A stretch of 64,000 nucleotides of DNA from assembly GCF_018882055.1 (NCBI RefSeq), contig NZ_JACVPF010000001.1, positions 1 to 64,000 on the forward strand, written 5' to 3'. The notes below the pieces were generated by a model. The model had not been told where the DNA came from, made no database searches, and was given only the letters and a program-made list of their open reading frames with translations. Below, piece after piece: positions 25,149 through 34,593 of the stretch. Position 1 is the stretch's first letter; every line of letters starts with the position of its first letter. The translations under genes and the position numbers were made by a program. This DNA is from Polynucleobacter sp. es-MAR-4 (lineage in GTDB: Bacteria; Pseudomonadota; Gammaproteobacteria; Burkholderiales; Burkholderiaceae).

Positions 25149-28100
25149 GTGATAGTGATTAAGCCATATTTCAATCCGCCGGTTTGTGATGTATCTTCTG
25201 CGGCTTTCCCAAAGGGGAAGGCCGCAGATCTGCGCTTGAAAAAAATCTTCTTCGCACTTCTCTCTAGTTCATCACTGTGCGTAGCAACTAATTTACTCGC
25301 TGAGCCGTTGGCAAGCAATGCATTGCCAACGGGCGGACAGGTTGCGGCAGGAGCTGCAACGATAAATCAAGTCGGTAATACGATGAATATTAATCAAAGC
25401 ACTCAACGTGCTGTGATTAATTGGCAAAGCTTTAATGTCGGCAAGGATGCGACAGTAAACTTTAATCAGCCTAATAGTAATGCTTCTACATTAAATCGCG
25501 TTAATAGCGCCACCCAATCAATGATTAATGGCGCAGTAAATGCCAATGGTCATGTGATATTTGTTAATCCGAATGGTGTTATTTTCGGAAAAGGCGCGGA
25601 AATTAATACTGGTGGTATTACTGCAACCACAATGAATATCTCTGATAGAGATTATATGGATGGTAAAGGTAATTATTCTGGTAATGGTACTGGTAGAGTG
25701 ATTAATAAAGGTCGCATTACTATTAATTCTGTTGATGGTTATATTGCCTTAATGGCGCCTGAAGTAAAAAATGAGGGTGTATTAATCGCTACGATGAGTG
25801 GCAATAATGCAATCGCATTAGTTTCCGGCGAAAAAGTGACGCTAACTTTCTCCGGAAGCCAGTTAATTAATGTCAACGTAGATGCTTCTGCAGTTAAATC
25901 ATTGATCGATAATAAGCGTTTAATCAAAACGGATGGCGGTCAAATTATTATTGCCGCTAATTCAGCATCTGATTTGAGAGCATCCATCATTAATAATACG
26001 GGTACGATTAGCGCTACTGGGATGGATAAGTCCGGCGGCAAAGTGGTGTTAACTGGCGGTACGATTAATCAAAGTAGCATTATTGCTGCTGATGGGGTAC
26101 AAAGCGCCCCTTTAGCAGCGGCCAATGTAGCTGCTGGCTCCGCAGTTAACGCCTCGGCAGCCCCAAAAACAACATCGACTCCAGTTGGTGGGCAGGTTAA
26201 CCTAGTTGGTAATGTCATTAATTTAGGCGGTCAATCACAAACTACGGCTATCGGGGTAGCAGGTGGTGGGCAAGTGGTTATTGGCGCTAAGGCAGAATCG
26301 GTTAGTAATGGTCAGAAATTGGCCGCCAAGGATGCTCAAAGCGCCTCAATGGCAAGCATCGTAAACATCGCTGCAGGCGCTTTAATTGATGTTTCCGCCC
26401 AAAAAACAGGCAATGGTGGCATGATCAGCATTTGGTCATTGCTTAAAACCACAGTTGGTGGAGTGCTAAATAGCTTAGGCGGGGCTATTTCTGGCAATGG
26501 CGGCTTTATTGAAACGAGCTCAGTTGGGCAAGTGGTGCTCGATTCCTCTCTTAAGATCAATGCTTCTGCGGCCAGCGGAAAAGCAGGGCGCTGGTTATTA
26601 GATCCTATATCACTCACCATTGATAGCGTAGGAGCAAATGTTATTAGCAATGCGCTGTCGACAACTAACGTCACATTAGATGTCACAGGGGCAGCTTGCC
26701 CTGGATATGGATCTTGCACCAATAGCACCCAAGGGCAGTTAACCTTCTTATTAGGTGCTGATATTTATTCGGCCAATGCATTAACTAGCCTTTCTATTAT
26801 TGCTAATGATGGCATTATTAATGTAAATAATAATATTACTGCTGGTAATGTATATATGGTGGCCCAAGCAATTAATATGAATGGTTCAATTAATACTAAT
26901 GGCGGTGAGAATTCACAAATATATTTAGTGGGCGCTGCGATTAACATTTTGGGATCAATTAGATCTAATGGCCGTAGTAATAATTCTGGAAATGCTAATA
27001 AATCACTTGATGCTAATTTAGTAACCGCTCGTCGTAATAATGGTATTAATGGCGGATTAAATTCTGATGCAAATACTTATGAAACTAATGGTGGCAATAT
27101 TTGGATATTTGCTACTGGAAATATTGCTATTGGTTCTAACTCTGCAATTGTCGCCAATGGTATTAATGGTGGAAATATCACCATTGCTTCACGTGAGGGC
27201 GCCGTTAATGTAAACGGTATTATTGATGCGGTAGGTAAGGGTAATGGCGGAATAGGTGGCAAAATTATTGTTTCAGGTAAAACCCATACCGACCTTATTG
27301 GCGCATTAATTAGCGCTGATGGCTTAACTCGAGGTGGCTTAGTTTCTATTGGTTTGACCAATGCAAATGGCAGAGGCTCCATATTGACGCCTCCTGCAAT
27401 GGCGCCTCCATCGACTGCCTCCCCAGCATTCATCACTTCTTTTAATCAAGTGTTTTCAAATGGCTTTACCGTAATATCCTTAGCAGTCAACCTCGATTCC
27501 ACCCGAATCTCTGCTTCAGCAAATGCCTCTTCGGCAGCCCCTCAGGCTAGCAGTAGCCCTCAATACGGCGGTACAGTTCACATCCTTGGCGACGCCATTG
27601 TTCTCACTGGAACCACTCAAATCCAAGCAACGGGCACCAACGGCGGCGGCACAATTTTAGTCGGTGGTGACTGGCAAAATAGCAATGGTGTTTATCAGGC
27701 AACCAAAGTAAGCATGTTCTCTGGCGTCAGCATTGATGCTAGCGCAACCCAAAATGGTAATGGCGGCAAAGTAGTGCTTTGGTCGGATATTAGGAATTCG
27801 AGCTCCTACACTACGGTCAAGGGCTCGATTAAATCTAACGGCGGAACCGATGGCGGTAATGGTGGTCAGATTGAAACTTCGGGCTATCACTTAATAGTTG
27901 ATGGTGGTTTTGTGAGCGCGGAGGCGCCACGTGGAAGAGCTGGTAATTGGTTACTCGATCCATACGACTACACGTTGAACTCATTTTCGTTCGGCACAAC
28001 TAATGTCACGATCGACACAGTAGGTAATTCAAGCTGCCCAAGTGGTATCTCTGGCTGCAGCTCATCTGGAACAGTCGGTAACATTAATATCAACGGGACT

Positions 28101-31100
28101 GTGACCGGCGCTGGCGGCAATCTTACGTTAATTGCTGCCGGTGGCGTTCAGGGTTCTGGAAATATTTCTATGACACGCGGCACCCTTACCATTGAGCAAG
28201 CAGGCAACACCACGTACTCAGGTGTGATTTCTGGTGAAGTTGCTTTTGTGAAGAGGGGTCTAGGAACACTTACCCTATCGCGCGCAAATACCTATTCGGG
28301 TACCACATTAGTTTCAGGTGGCACCTTGATGATAACGGGCTCCATTAATACTTCTAGTGCGGAGATTGCTGAAAACGCGACCCTGAAATACTACACCTCA
28401 TCGTCTGCGGCAACTGTCATAGTTTCACATGCACTCACAGGCGCAGGCTCTTTGGTGATCTCTGGTTCAAATAAGCCCTCATGTGTAGCTTGTAGCTATT
28501 ACGCATACACTGGTGTGTCGACTGGCTTTACAGGCAATATTTCGACTGAGGGTGTACGCCTTGTGCTCTCTCAGACAGTTGGTTCCGGATCTATACTTCC
28601 ACGCATAAATGTGGGCAGCAATAGTCAACTCTATGTATCCTCGGGGACAGTAGCCAACCCAGTGACAGTCAATAGCGCGGGCTGGACTGAATGGAGCGGC
28701 AATCTTGGCGCCATCAGACTAGAGGGGGGCAGCACCCTTTCCGGAGCAATTACTTTGGGTGGCGATACTAACGTTAATGTTCATGGTCCTTCGACGGGTA
28801 CTATTTCGGGCAATATAAGCGGGAATTATCGGTTAATCGTGACGAGCACATATTTGGGCGGGGGTGTAACCACGCTTTCTGGAAACAATACCAACTCGAT
28901 TACCGAAGTTTCTAGCGGCACACTCTTTGTTACTGGATCGCTCGCGAACACGTCGTCTATTGTTCAAACTGGCACTGGCATATTTAGGGTAGGTGCGAAC
29001 ATTTCTGTTTCATCTATAAGTGGCAACATTAGCATTGACGCGAATCGGACGCTTACGCTTGTGAATAATTCTGATGTCACATATAGCGGGGTGCTCACGG
29101 GTGCAGGTAATTTCACCAAGTCTGGAAGTGGGATCTTAACCCTATCGGCCATCAACGCCTACACCGGGATAACAACAATTTCAGCCGGTATCCTCAAGTT
29201 GGGCGTATCAGACCCATTCTCTGGTGCAGGCTCCAAAATTATAGTCAGTAGTGGTGCAACCTTAGATCTTAATGGTGGAAGCATTGATAATGCTGTAGAT
29301 GTCCAAGGGATTGGGTTCACGCCTGCAGCAACTTTGGCAGTACCAAGACCATTACCAATCGGCGCTTTAATGAGCTCATCTAGTACGGGGTCTGTTTCTG
29401 GCGTTGTTACTATCGTTGGCGATATATTTATTGGTGGTAGCATTACTATCAGTGGTAAGGTTTTGGCTGGCAATAACCAAATTGGATTGATTGGTGCCGG
29501 TAATTACTCCTTTGCTAATGCTGACAATGAAATCGCCACTATTGCCGCATATAACATTGCTTCAACTAGCTTGTCTGATAGAGGTGTGGGCAGCATCATT
29601 CTTGTCAGCAAGTCAAATATGGCGCTCGGGTCGATCACTATTAATGGCGTTACATATGAGGGCATTACATCTGTTGGTAACGTTGTTCTCAAGACGGCTG
29701 GCTCATTTACGATACCTACAAATAAATCGATTATTAGCACTACTGGTGGTATAGCAATCACAACATCTCGGTTTGTGAATAATCAGGGTGCCACTGGCCT
29801 ATCGGCCAACACAAACTGGACCGTGTTGAGCACCAACACTAATCCTTTTTCTGGGTCAGTGAGTGATGTTGTTGGCGGCCTTGCATTTGACTACAAGCAA
29901 TATAACGTGACATCAGCCAATTGGGCTGGCAACTCTCCTACCGGCCCCCATGATGGAAATGGCTTGCTTTATAGCTTCGCACCAACTATCAATGTCAGAC
30001 TTGGAACTTCGGCAAATGCGATCACTAAGGTCTATGACGGCAATACTACTAGCCCAACCTTAGTTAGAGACCATTACTCTTATAGCGCAATGGGGGTTGA
30101 TGGTGATAAGTCACTTGTAATTAATATAGCAACTAGCGGTACCTATAACGATGCCAATGTTTTAGGGGCTAAAACGATTGCCGTAAGCGGTATCACTTAT
30201 GCATCTGGCCTGTCTAGTAACGATAAGCCAGTTTATGGATATGTAATTGCAGATAGCAGTGGCACTATTCCAGCAGTAGCTGGCACCTTAACTGGTGAAG
30301 CCAACATTACGCCTAAAGCGATCACGGTCTCTGGGGTAGTGGCCAACAATAGAGCCTATGACGGTACGCGCGATGCCACAGTGAATGCCGGCGGCGCAGT
30401 CTTTAACGGTCTCATTAGCGGACAAAAGATTGCCTTAACACCAAGTGCTGCCTTGTTTGCAGATGCTAATGCGGGCAACAACAAGGGTGTGACCTACACG
30501 AGCGCTTACGCGTATAGCGATGGCGCGCTCGCGGGTAACTACACCATTACCGATGCGGTACTGACTGCCAACATTACGCCTAAAGCGATCACGGTCTCTG
30601 GGGTAGTGGCCAACAATAGAGCCTATGACGGTACGCGCGATGCCACAGTGAATGCCGGCGGCGCAGTCTTTAACGGTCTCATTAGCGGACAAAAGATTGC
30701 CTTAACACCAAGTGCTGCCTTGTTTGCAGATGCTAATGCGGGCAACAACAAGGGTGTGACCTACACGAGCGCTTACGCGTATAGCGATGGCGCGCTCGCG
30801 GGTAACTACACCATTACCGATGCGGTACTGACTGCCAACATTACGCCTAAAGCGATCACGGTCTCTGGGGTAGTGGCCAACAATAGAGCCTATGACGGTA
30901 CGCGCGATGCCACAGTGAATGCCGGCGGCGCAGTCTTTAACGGTCTCATTAGCGGACAAAAGATTGCCTTAACACCAAGTGCTGCCTTGTTTGCAGATGC
31001 TAATGCGGGCAACAACAAGGGTGTGACCTACACGAGCGCTTACGCGTATAGCGATGGCGCGCTCGCGGGTAACTACACCATTACCGATGCGGTACTGACT

Positions 31101-32201
31101 GCCAACATTACGCCAGCTACTTTGAGTTTGTCTGGTTTAAATGGAGTTAATAAAGTCTATGATGGAACAGTCAATTTGCCTGCAAGCAGCGCGGGCTATG
31201 GCTCACTGACTGGAAGGATCTATGGCATAGACAATGTCTTTATCAAAGGTAGGCCAATTTATGATTCTGCTGATGCGGGATCGCGCTCTATTTTGCTGGG
31301 GTCAGTGGCGCTTGCGGGGATAAATGCGGCTAACTATACTTTGGCCTGGACGAATGGTTCTGGCGCGATTGCAAAAGCCGTTCTCACCATAACTGCAAAT
31401 GATGATTCCAAGCGCTATGGTCGACCTGATGCTGTTGGTTACAACGGGGTAAGTTACTCTGGCTTTGTGAATGGTGAAACGGCGGCGAAGGTATTAAGCC
31501 AAAGACCCCTTATTAAACGCTCAAACAGAGGAGTTAATGAGCTCGGAAGATACATGGGCGTATTGGAAGTTGATTTATTAAGTGCAGCAAACTATGTTAT
31601 TAACCGGGTGGCTGGAAACTATGCAATTCTCCAGGCAGACCAATACCCAACTATTGCTGATAATACTTCTAATCCACGCGGCTCTTTGTCGGAGGCCGTG
31701 ACTAAAGCTCCAGATGGAGTTAATGCAATAAATGCAGGGGTTATGGCGAGCACTTACATGACCCTGAGAGGCAATTTTGAGTTACGCTCTATTCCGCAAT
31801 CTGGTACTAACACCTTGCCCGATATTTCGGGAGTGCAATCAAGTGCGCCGGAGGTTGGATATACAGATGGTGCTAGGGCTGTTAAACAGGAGACAGGTGT
31901 CCCTAGGGATCTTACCCGGAAAAATGCTGGTAGGCCTAGGTTTGATAATGTGATGAAGGTAAGCATTCCAAAATCTAGAGCTAAAAGCTTTGCTTTTGAT
32001 CTACCTGAAGCGTTTTCAGGAAGGAGTGATGCAACTAACGCCGCGCCAACTGCAACCCAATTGAATGGTTCAGCGCTACCAAAATGGATTCGCTTTGATG
32101 CTGAAAATCTGCGTTTTATCGGCACTCCACCACCCGGTGAGTTAAACCTTAAAATTGAAGTGACAAATGGCGACAAAAAAATTATTGTTGAAATCAATTA
32201 A
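25149..32201 (+). CDS. Giant TpsA exoprotein / filamentous-haemagglutinin-like adhesin
   Basis: Secreted surface protein of up to 2350 residues. The frame opens with GTG at 25149, but a standard signal peptide (KKIFFALLSSSSLCVATNLL) starts at residue 30, so TTG at 25236 may be the real start; neither has a good ribosome site. The TPS domain follows (LPTGGQVAAGAATINQ, INWQSFNVGKDATVNF, VIFVNPNGVIFGKGAEINTG). A long Gly/Asn-rich beta-helix follows, with passenger-type strand repeats near 1020-1450. MBG/YDG-like domains lie near 1620-2150, including three tandem 89-residue units. The C-terminus (LPKWIRFDAENLRFIGTPPP) resembles a putative Ig (He_PIG) domain. It is exported by the TpsB encoded just upstream. 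Adhesion or biofilm function is inferred from family. Confidence 0.93.
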   Translation: MIVIKPYFNPPVCDVSSAAFPKGKAADLRLKKIFFALLSSSSLCVATNLLAEPLASNALPTGGQVAAGAATINQVGNTMNINQSTQRAVINWQSFNVGKDATVNFNQPNSNASTLNRVNSATQSMINGAVNANGHVIFVNPNGVIFGKGAEINTGGITATTMNISDRDYMDGKGNYSGNGTGRVINKGRITINSVDGYIALMAPEVKNEGVLIATMSGNNAIALVSGEKVTLTFSGSQLINVNVDASAVKSLIDNKRLIKTDGGQIIIAANSASDLRASIINNTGTISATGMDKSGGKVVLTGGTINQSSIIAADGVQSAPLAAANVAAGSAVNASAAPKTTSTPVGGQVNLVGNVINLGGQSQTTAIGVAGGGQVVIGAKAESVSNGQKLAAKDAQSASMASIVNIAAGALIDVSAQKTGNGGMISIWSLLKTTVGGVLNSLGGAISGNGGFIETSSVGQVVLDSSLKINASAASGKAGRWLLDPISLTIDSVGANVISNALSTTNVTLDVTGAACPGYGSCTNSTQGQLTFLLGADIYSANALTSLSIIANDGIINVNNNITAGNVYMVAQAINMNGSINTNGGENSQIYLVGAAINILGSIRSNGRSNNSGNANKSLDANLVTARRNNGINGGLNSDANTYETNGGNIWIFATGNIAIGSNSAIVANGINGGNITIASREGAVNVNGIIDAVGKGNGGIGGKIIVSGKTHTDLIGALISADGLTRGGLVSIGLTNANGRGSILTPPAMAPPSTASPAFITSFNQVFSNGFTVISLAVNLDSTRISASANASSAAPQASSSPQYGGTVHILGDAIVLTGTTQIQATGTNGGGTILVGGDWQNSNGVYQATKVSMFSGVSIDASATQNGNGGKVVLWSDIRNSSSYTTVKGSIKSNGGTDGGNGGQIETSGYHLIVDGGFVSAEAPRGRAGNWLLDPYDYTLNSFSFGTTNVTIDTVGNSSCPSGISGCSSSGTVGNININGTVTGAGGNLTLIAAGGVQGSGNISMTRGTLTIEQAGNTTYSGVISGEVAFVKRGLGTLTLSRANTYSGTTLVSGGTLMITGSINTSSAEIAENATLKYYTSSSAATVIVSHALTGAGSLVISGSNKPSCVACSYYAYTGVSTGFTGNISTEGVRLVLSQTVGSGSILPRINVGSNSQLYVSSGTVANPVTVNSAGWTEWSGNLGAIRLEGGSTLSGAITLGGDTNVNVHGPSTGTISGNISGNYRLIVTSTYLGGGVTTLSGNNTNSITEVSSGTLFVTGSLANTSSIVQTGTGIFRVGANISVSSISGNISIDANRTLTLVNNSDVTYSGVLTGAGNFTKSGSGILTLSAINAYTGITTISAGILKLGVSDPFSGAGSKIIVSSGATLDLNGGSIDNAVDVQGIGFTPAATLAVPRPLPIGALMSSSSTGSVSGVVTIVGDIFIGGSITISGKVLAGNNQIGLIGAGNYSFANADNEIATIAAYNIASTSLSDRGVGSIILVSKSNMALGSITINGVTYEGITSVGNVVLKTAGSFTIPTNKSIISTTGGIAITTSRFVNNQGATGLSANTNWTVLSTNTNPFSGSVSDVVGGLAFDYKQYNVTSANWAGNSPTGPHDGNGLLYSFAPTINVRLGTSANAITKVYDGNTTSPTLVRDHYSYSAMGVDGDKSLVINIATSGTYNDANVLGAKTIAVSGITYASGLSSNDKPVYGYVIADSSGTIPAVAGTLTGEANITPKAITVSGVVANNRAYDGTRDATVNAGGAVFNGLISGQKIALTPSAALFADANAGNNKGVTYTSAYAYSDGALAGNYTITDAVLTANITPKAITVSGVVANNRAYDGTRDATVNAGGAVFNGLISGQKIALTPSAALFADANAGNNKGVTYTSAYAYSDGALAGNYTITDAVLTANITPKAITVSGVVANNRAYDGTRDATVNAGGAVFNGLISGQKIALTPSAALFADANAGNNKGVTYTSAYAYSDGALAGNYTITDAVLTANITPATLSLSGLNGVNKVYDGTVNLPASSAGYGSLTGRIYGIDNVFIKGRPIYDSADAGSRSILLGSVALAGINAANYTLAWTNGSGAIAKAVLTITANDDSKRYGRPDAVGYNGVSYSGFVNGETAAKVLSQRPLIKRSNRGVNELGRYMGVLEVDLLSAANYVINRVAGNYAILQADQYPTIADNTSNPRGSLSEAVTKAPDGVNAINAGVMASTYMTLRGNFELRSIPQSGTNTLPDISGVQSSAPEVGYTDGARAVKQETGVPRDLTRKNAGRPRFDNVMKVSIPKSRAKSFAFDLPEAFSGRSDATNAAPTATQLNGSALPKWIRFDAENLRFIGTPPPGELNLKIEVTNGDKKIIVEIN
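25197..25228 (+). promoter_or_regulatory. Strong RNA hairpin at the tpsA start
   Basis: TCTGCGGCTTTCCC-AAAG-GGGAAGGCCGCAGA pairs over 14 positions with one G-T wobble. There is no T-run, so it is not a terminator. It lies inside the longest frame (codons 17-27) but directly ahead of the TTG at 25236, where the signal peptide begins. If that TTG is the true start, the hairpin occupies the ribosome-binding region and could hold back translation. Confidence 0.6.
30303..31103 (+). repeat. Three tandem 267-bp repeats within tpsA
   Basis: Units start at 30303, 30570 and 30837; each encodes 89 residues from NITPKAITVSGVVANNRAYD to ITDAVLTA. By eye they are identical at the DNA level, including third codon positions, which indicates recent duplication or gene conversion. 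Each unit is one MBG/YDG-type domain. Unequal crossing-over would change adhesin length in whole-domain steps while keeping frame. Confidence 0.95.
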
Positions 32202-32286
32202 GTGATATTCCTAAATTTGAATCTCACTCCGGGGTTTTAAAAGAGTCCCAGGAAACTTGCCAGTAAGCTCTGCGGGTTAGTAAGAT

Positions 32287-33015
32287 TTATAGGGATGTTG
32301 TTAACTCAGTCAGCCAAGCGGGTGAGATCTCCACTAAGAATGCTTCCATGCTTTTATCCCATCCAGCAAGTATCAAAATGCTGATTATTAGGAGGAACAT
32401 GCCTAATATTTTCTTGCCGATGGAGCCGGCATTTGCTAGACGACCTCTTGCCTTATTGAGAACACTTCTTGAGACAAAGCCTAATATTGCTAAAGGCAAG
32501 CCAGCACCAAATCCAAAAACTCCCATCATTAACAAGATGCTACTGATATGGGCCCCTTGACTTGCTAGAGCGATCGCGGCACCCAAAGTCGGGCCGACAC
32601 AGGGGCTCCAAATTAAGCCGAGTAAGAGGCCAATGACAAATTGGCCCGTTAATCCGTTAATTGTTATTTTCGATAGCAAGGAGTTGCCAAAGCCACCGAC
32701 GCTTGAGATCGATTGAGTAAAATAATCTTGGAGTCTTTTTGATAAAAGAACAACACCCAAGACCCCCATAATGATCGCCGCAACAAATCGGAAGCCACCT
32801 TGAGTAATGCCAACGCTTGCACCGATGCTTGCTAGGGTAGTACCAATAATGGCAAAGGATAGGGCTAGACCAAAGGCAAGAGCTAAGGCGCCGAATCGAT
32901 GTTGATTGAATGCCGTGGTCAGAATAATCGGAAGTATAGGGATAACACATGGGGAGAGCGTTGATAAGATGCCCGCCCCAAATGCTAGTAAATACGAAGC
33001 TAAACCAAACTCCAT
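32287..33015 (-). CDS. ccdA: CcdA/DsbD-type thiol electron transporter
   Basis: Inner-membrane protein of 242 residues with about six helices that moves electrons from cytoplasmic thioredoxin to the periplasm. The redox Cys sit in TLSPCVIPILP and WSPCVGPTLGAAIA, the two conserved SPC(V)xP/SPCxGP motifs of the family. Its ATG overlaps the stop of the thioredoxin gene by one base, so the pair is translationally coupled. Here the natural partner for reduction is the exported thioredoxin next door. Cytochrome c maturation or general periplasmic thiol reduction are both possible. Confidence 0.93.
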   Translation of the reverse strand: MEFGLASYLLAFGAGILSTLSPCVIPILPIILTTAFNQHRFGALALAFGLALSFAIIGTTLASIGASVGITQGGFRFVAAIIMGVLGVVLLSKRLQDYFTQSISSVGGFGNSLLSKITINGLTGQFVIGLLLGLIWSPCVGPTLGAAIALASQGAHISSILLMMGVFGFGAGLPLAILGFVSRSVLNKARGRLANAGSIGKKILGMFLLIISILILAGWDKSMEAFLVEISPAWLTELTTSL

Positions 33016-33395
33016 CAGAGAGATTTTTTCGCTAATGCATCAATAGAGGCAGCTTTTGTGTCTCCAACTGAACGGCCAACCTCTTTACCGCCTTTAAAGA
33101 CAATAATCGTACTTTGATTTGCTACGTTAAATTTCTTAAGAACATCTTTTTGATCGTCAAAGCTGACTTGTAAGAAGGAAACCCCCTTAAATTCAGGAGA
33201 CTTCATTAGAGGATTTAAGATGGCGTCCTGTGATTTGCAAGTTGGGCACCAATCCGCATGCACATGAACAATCGCAGGCTTACCAGCAGCTTGTAGAGTA
33301 TCAAAATTGGCCTGGGTGAATTCTTGGCCCGCTGCAAATACAGAAACGGCCTGAAATGAAGCAAAAACTAACAATACCTTGATAAAAGACTTCAT
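33015..33395 (-). CDS. Exported thioredoxin-family protein
   Basis: A 126-residue protein with signal peptide ending at SVFAAG (about 22) and a thioredoxin fold with redox motif ADWCPTCKS (Cys50 and Cys53). The later FKGGKEVGRSVG is the cis-strand and turn region of the fold. The ATG used follows AAGGAG by six bases; a TTG two codons upstream is less likely. WCPTC is a variant of WCGPC and is seen in thioredoxins that work with DsbD/CcdA. Reduction by the coupled CcdA is inferred. Confidence 0.9.
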   Translation of the reverse strand: MKSFIKVLLVFASFQAVSVFAAGQEFTQANFDTLQAAGKPAIVHVHADWCPTCKSQDAILNPLMKSPEFKGVSFLQVSFDDQKDVLKKFNVANQSTIIVFKGGKEVGRSVGDTKAASIDALAKKSL

Positions 33396-33455
33396 AAACA
33401 ACTCCTTGGGGTTATTTGCACGAACTAACCATTAGTCGTTTGAGAAGGCAAAACC

Positions 33456-33647
33456 TTACAAAGAATCTTTAAATAAATGATCGGGGAAAATTTTGCATGC
33501 CTCATGAATGGTCTGCATCTGCTTTTGGAAACTTCGACAACCTCTACACATCGTCAAATGAAGTCCAAGGGCGAGGTTTTGCCTAGTAGAGAGAGGTTGC
33601 TCCACCCGCATACTCATTAACTCGGTTGCTGTTTGGCACGACAACAT
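33456..33647 (-). CDS. Small zinc-finger anti-sigma factor
   Basis: A 63-residue cytoplasmic protein with the zf-HC2 pattern: MLSCQTATELMSMRVEQPLS, then LGLHLTMCRGCRSFQKQM. The His-x3-Cys-x2-Cys core binds zinc in ChrR/RsrA-like anti-sigma factors, some of which respond to oxidation of these Cys. There is no membrane helix. AGGGA precedes the chosen ATG; a longer start would overlap the sigma gene. It follows the ECF sigma gene after eight bases, the standard sigma/anti-sigma order. Confidence 0.85.
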   Translation of the reverse strand: MLSCQTATELMSMRVEQPLSTRQNLALGLHLTMCRGCRSFQKQMQTIHEACKIFPDHLFKDSL

Positions 33648-33655
33648 TTTGATCC

Positions 33656-34213
33656 CTATTTCCCTATGCCCAATCCACGCTTTTCGAGGCATATCCTCAA
33701 ATGCATTCTTGCGCGGTGCATTATGACCCAGTAATTAGACGAAGTAATCTCTAATTCCTTACAAATTTCTTTTGATTCCATCCCTAGAAATTCCGCCATG
33801 GAGAAAATCCGAGCCAGTTTCTCAGGTAGGGTGGTCATGCAAACCTCGAAGATCTCCCAAAAACGCTTCTTCTCCAAGACTTCATCAGGATTGCCCCAGT
33901 TAGCAGGTCGATCTTCCTCGTTCCAATGGCCGCGCTTATTAAATAAACCTGAGAAATCATCCCCATCAAAATCATTGGGGGAAGAGGTCACTTTGCGTGA
34001 CTCAACACGCAAATGATCAATGATCTTATTTTTTAAGATGGCGATGAGCCAAGTCTTTAATTCAGACTCACCTCTAAAGGTCTGCCCATTCTGAATGGCG
34101 GCCAGACAAACTTCTTGTACAGCATCATTTGCCATTGCCTCATTCCGCAATTGCAAAAGTGCAAATTTTCTGAGGATGGGAATTAGTGTTGGCAAGATTA
34201 TCTCGATATTCAT
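33656..34213 (-). CDS. ECF-family RNA polymerase sigma factor
   Basis: Extracytoplasmic-function sigma factor of 185 residues. Region 2 is visible in NDAVQEVCLAAIQNGQTF and RGESELKTWLIAILKNKIID, and region 4 in MTTLPEKLARIFSMAEFLG and KEICKELEITSSNYWVIMHR, ending in RARMHLRICL. The start is taken at ATG 34213, three bases after an alternative TTG. It leads a four-gene minus-strand cluster with anti-sigma, thioredoxin and CcdA. Autoregulation and control of the thiol genes are inferred from this order. Confidence 0.93.
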   Translation of the reverse strand: MNIEIILPTLIPILRKFALLQLRNEAMANDAVQEVCLAAIQNGQTFRGESELKTWLIAILKNKIIDHLRVESRKVTSSPNDFDGDDFSGLFNKRGHWNEEDRPANWGNPDEVLEKKRFWEIFEVCMTTLPEKLARIFSMAEFLGMESKEICKELEITSSNYWVIMHRARMHLRICLEKRGLGIGK

Positions 34214-34495
34214 CAACTCAATCCAAAAAATAACAAAGCTATTTTGCGTCAGAATGTAAGGCAGATTTTTAAAAAATCGCCCTACTGCAAATGGCCCCTA
34301 TAGGCCGAAGGCGGACCATCGACTCCCCAAGATAGGCTCTCTTTGGATCACAAAGGTCGGCGCCCTTAAATTCCCAATGGGCGATCCCTCTAAACCATTC
34401 TATAACTGGGGAAATCTATTGTCACCAGCGGTCACCACTACATTCCATATAACAAAAGGAAAAAGGGTTGCATTGCTGCAATCTCTTTGTATAAC
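34214..34495. other. Intergenic stretch upstream of sigma factor
   Basis: Should contain the promoter of the sigma-factor operon. I saw no gene. A GC-richer palindromic patch lies at about 34297-34313 (GGCCCCTATAGGCC). The remainder is AT-rich up to the tRNA-like scar at 34496. Confidence 0.4.
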
Positions 34496-34544
34496 TGGTG
34501 GGTCGGGCGAGATTTTAGCTTGCGACCAGGGGAATAAAAGAAGT
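34496..34544 (-). pseudogene. Decayed tRNA-Lys-like 3' end (left)
   Basis: On the minus strand the sequence TTTTATTCCCCTGGTCGCAA, then CTAAAATCTCGCCCGACCCACCA at the end, follows the 3' half of a proteobacterial tRNA-Lys (variable loop TTGGTCG, T-arm, acceptor CGACCCACCA) with several substitutions. The T-loop TTCGAAT is degraded to CTAAAAT. The 17 bases outside the CCA (plus strand TTGTATAACTGGTGGGT) recur at 38453-38469. This is one end of a pair of scars flanking 34.5-38.5 kb. Confidence 0.6.
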
Positions 34545-34593
34545 TTTTGGTATTTAAGATACCATACAAATCAATGGCCTAAAGGGTTAAAAA

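Noticed and set aside
30435..30959. Two identical 85-codon minus-strand ORFs
   Set aside because: They are the antisense of the tandem adhesin repeats and repeat only because the coding strand does.
30303..31103. Possible CRISPR-like repeat array
   Set aside because: The units are 267 bp, contiguous and in frame within a coding gene, with no spacers. No CRISPR array or cas gene was seen in the window.
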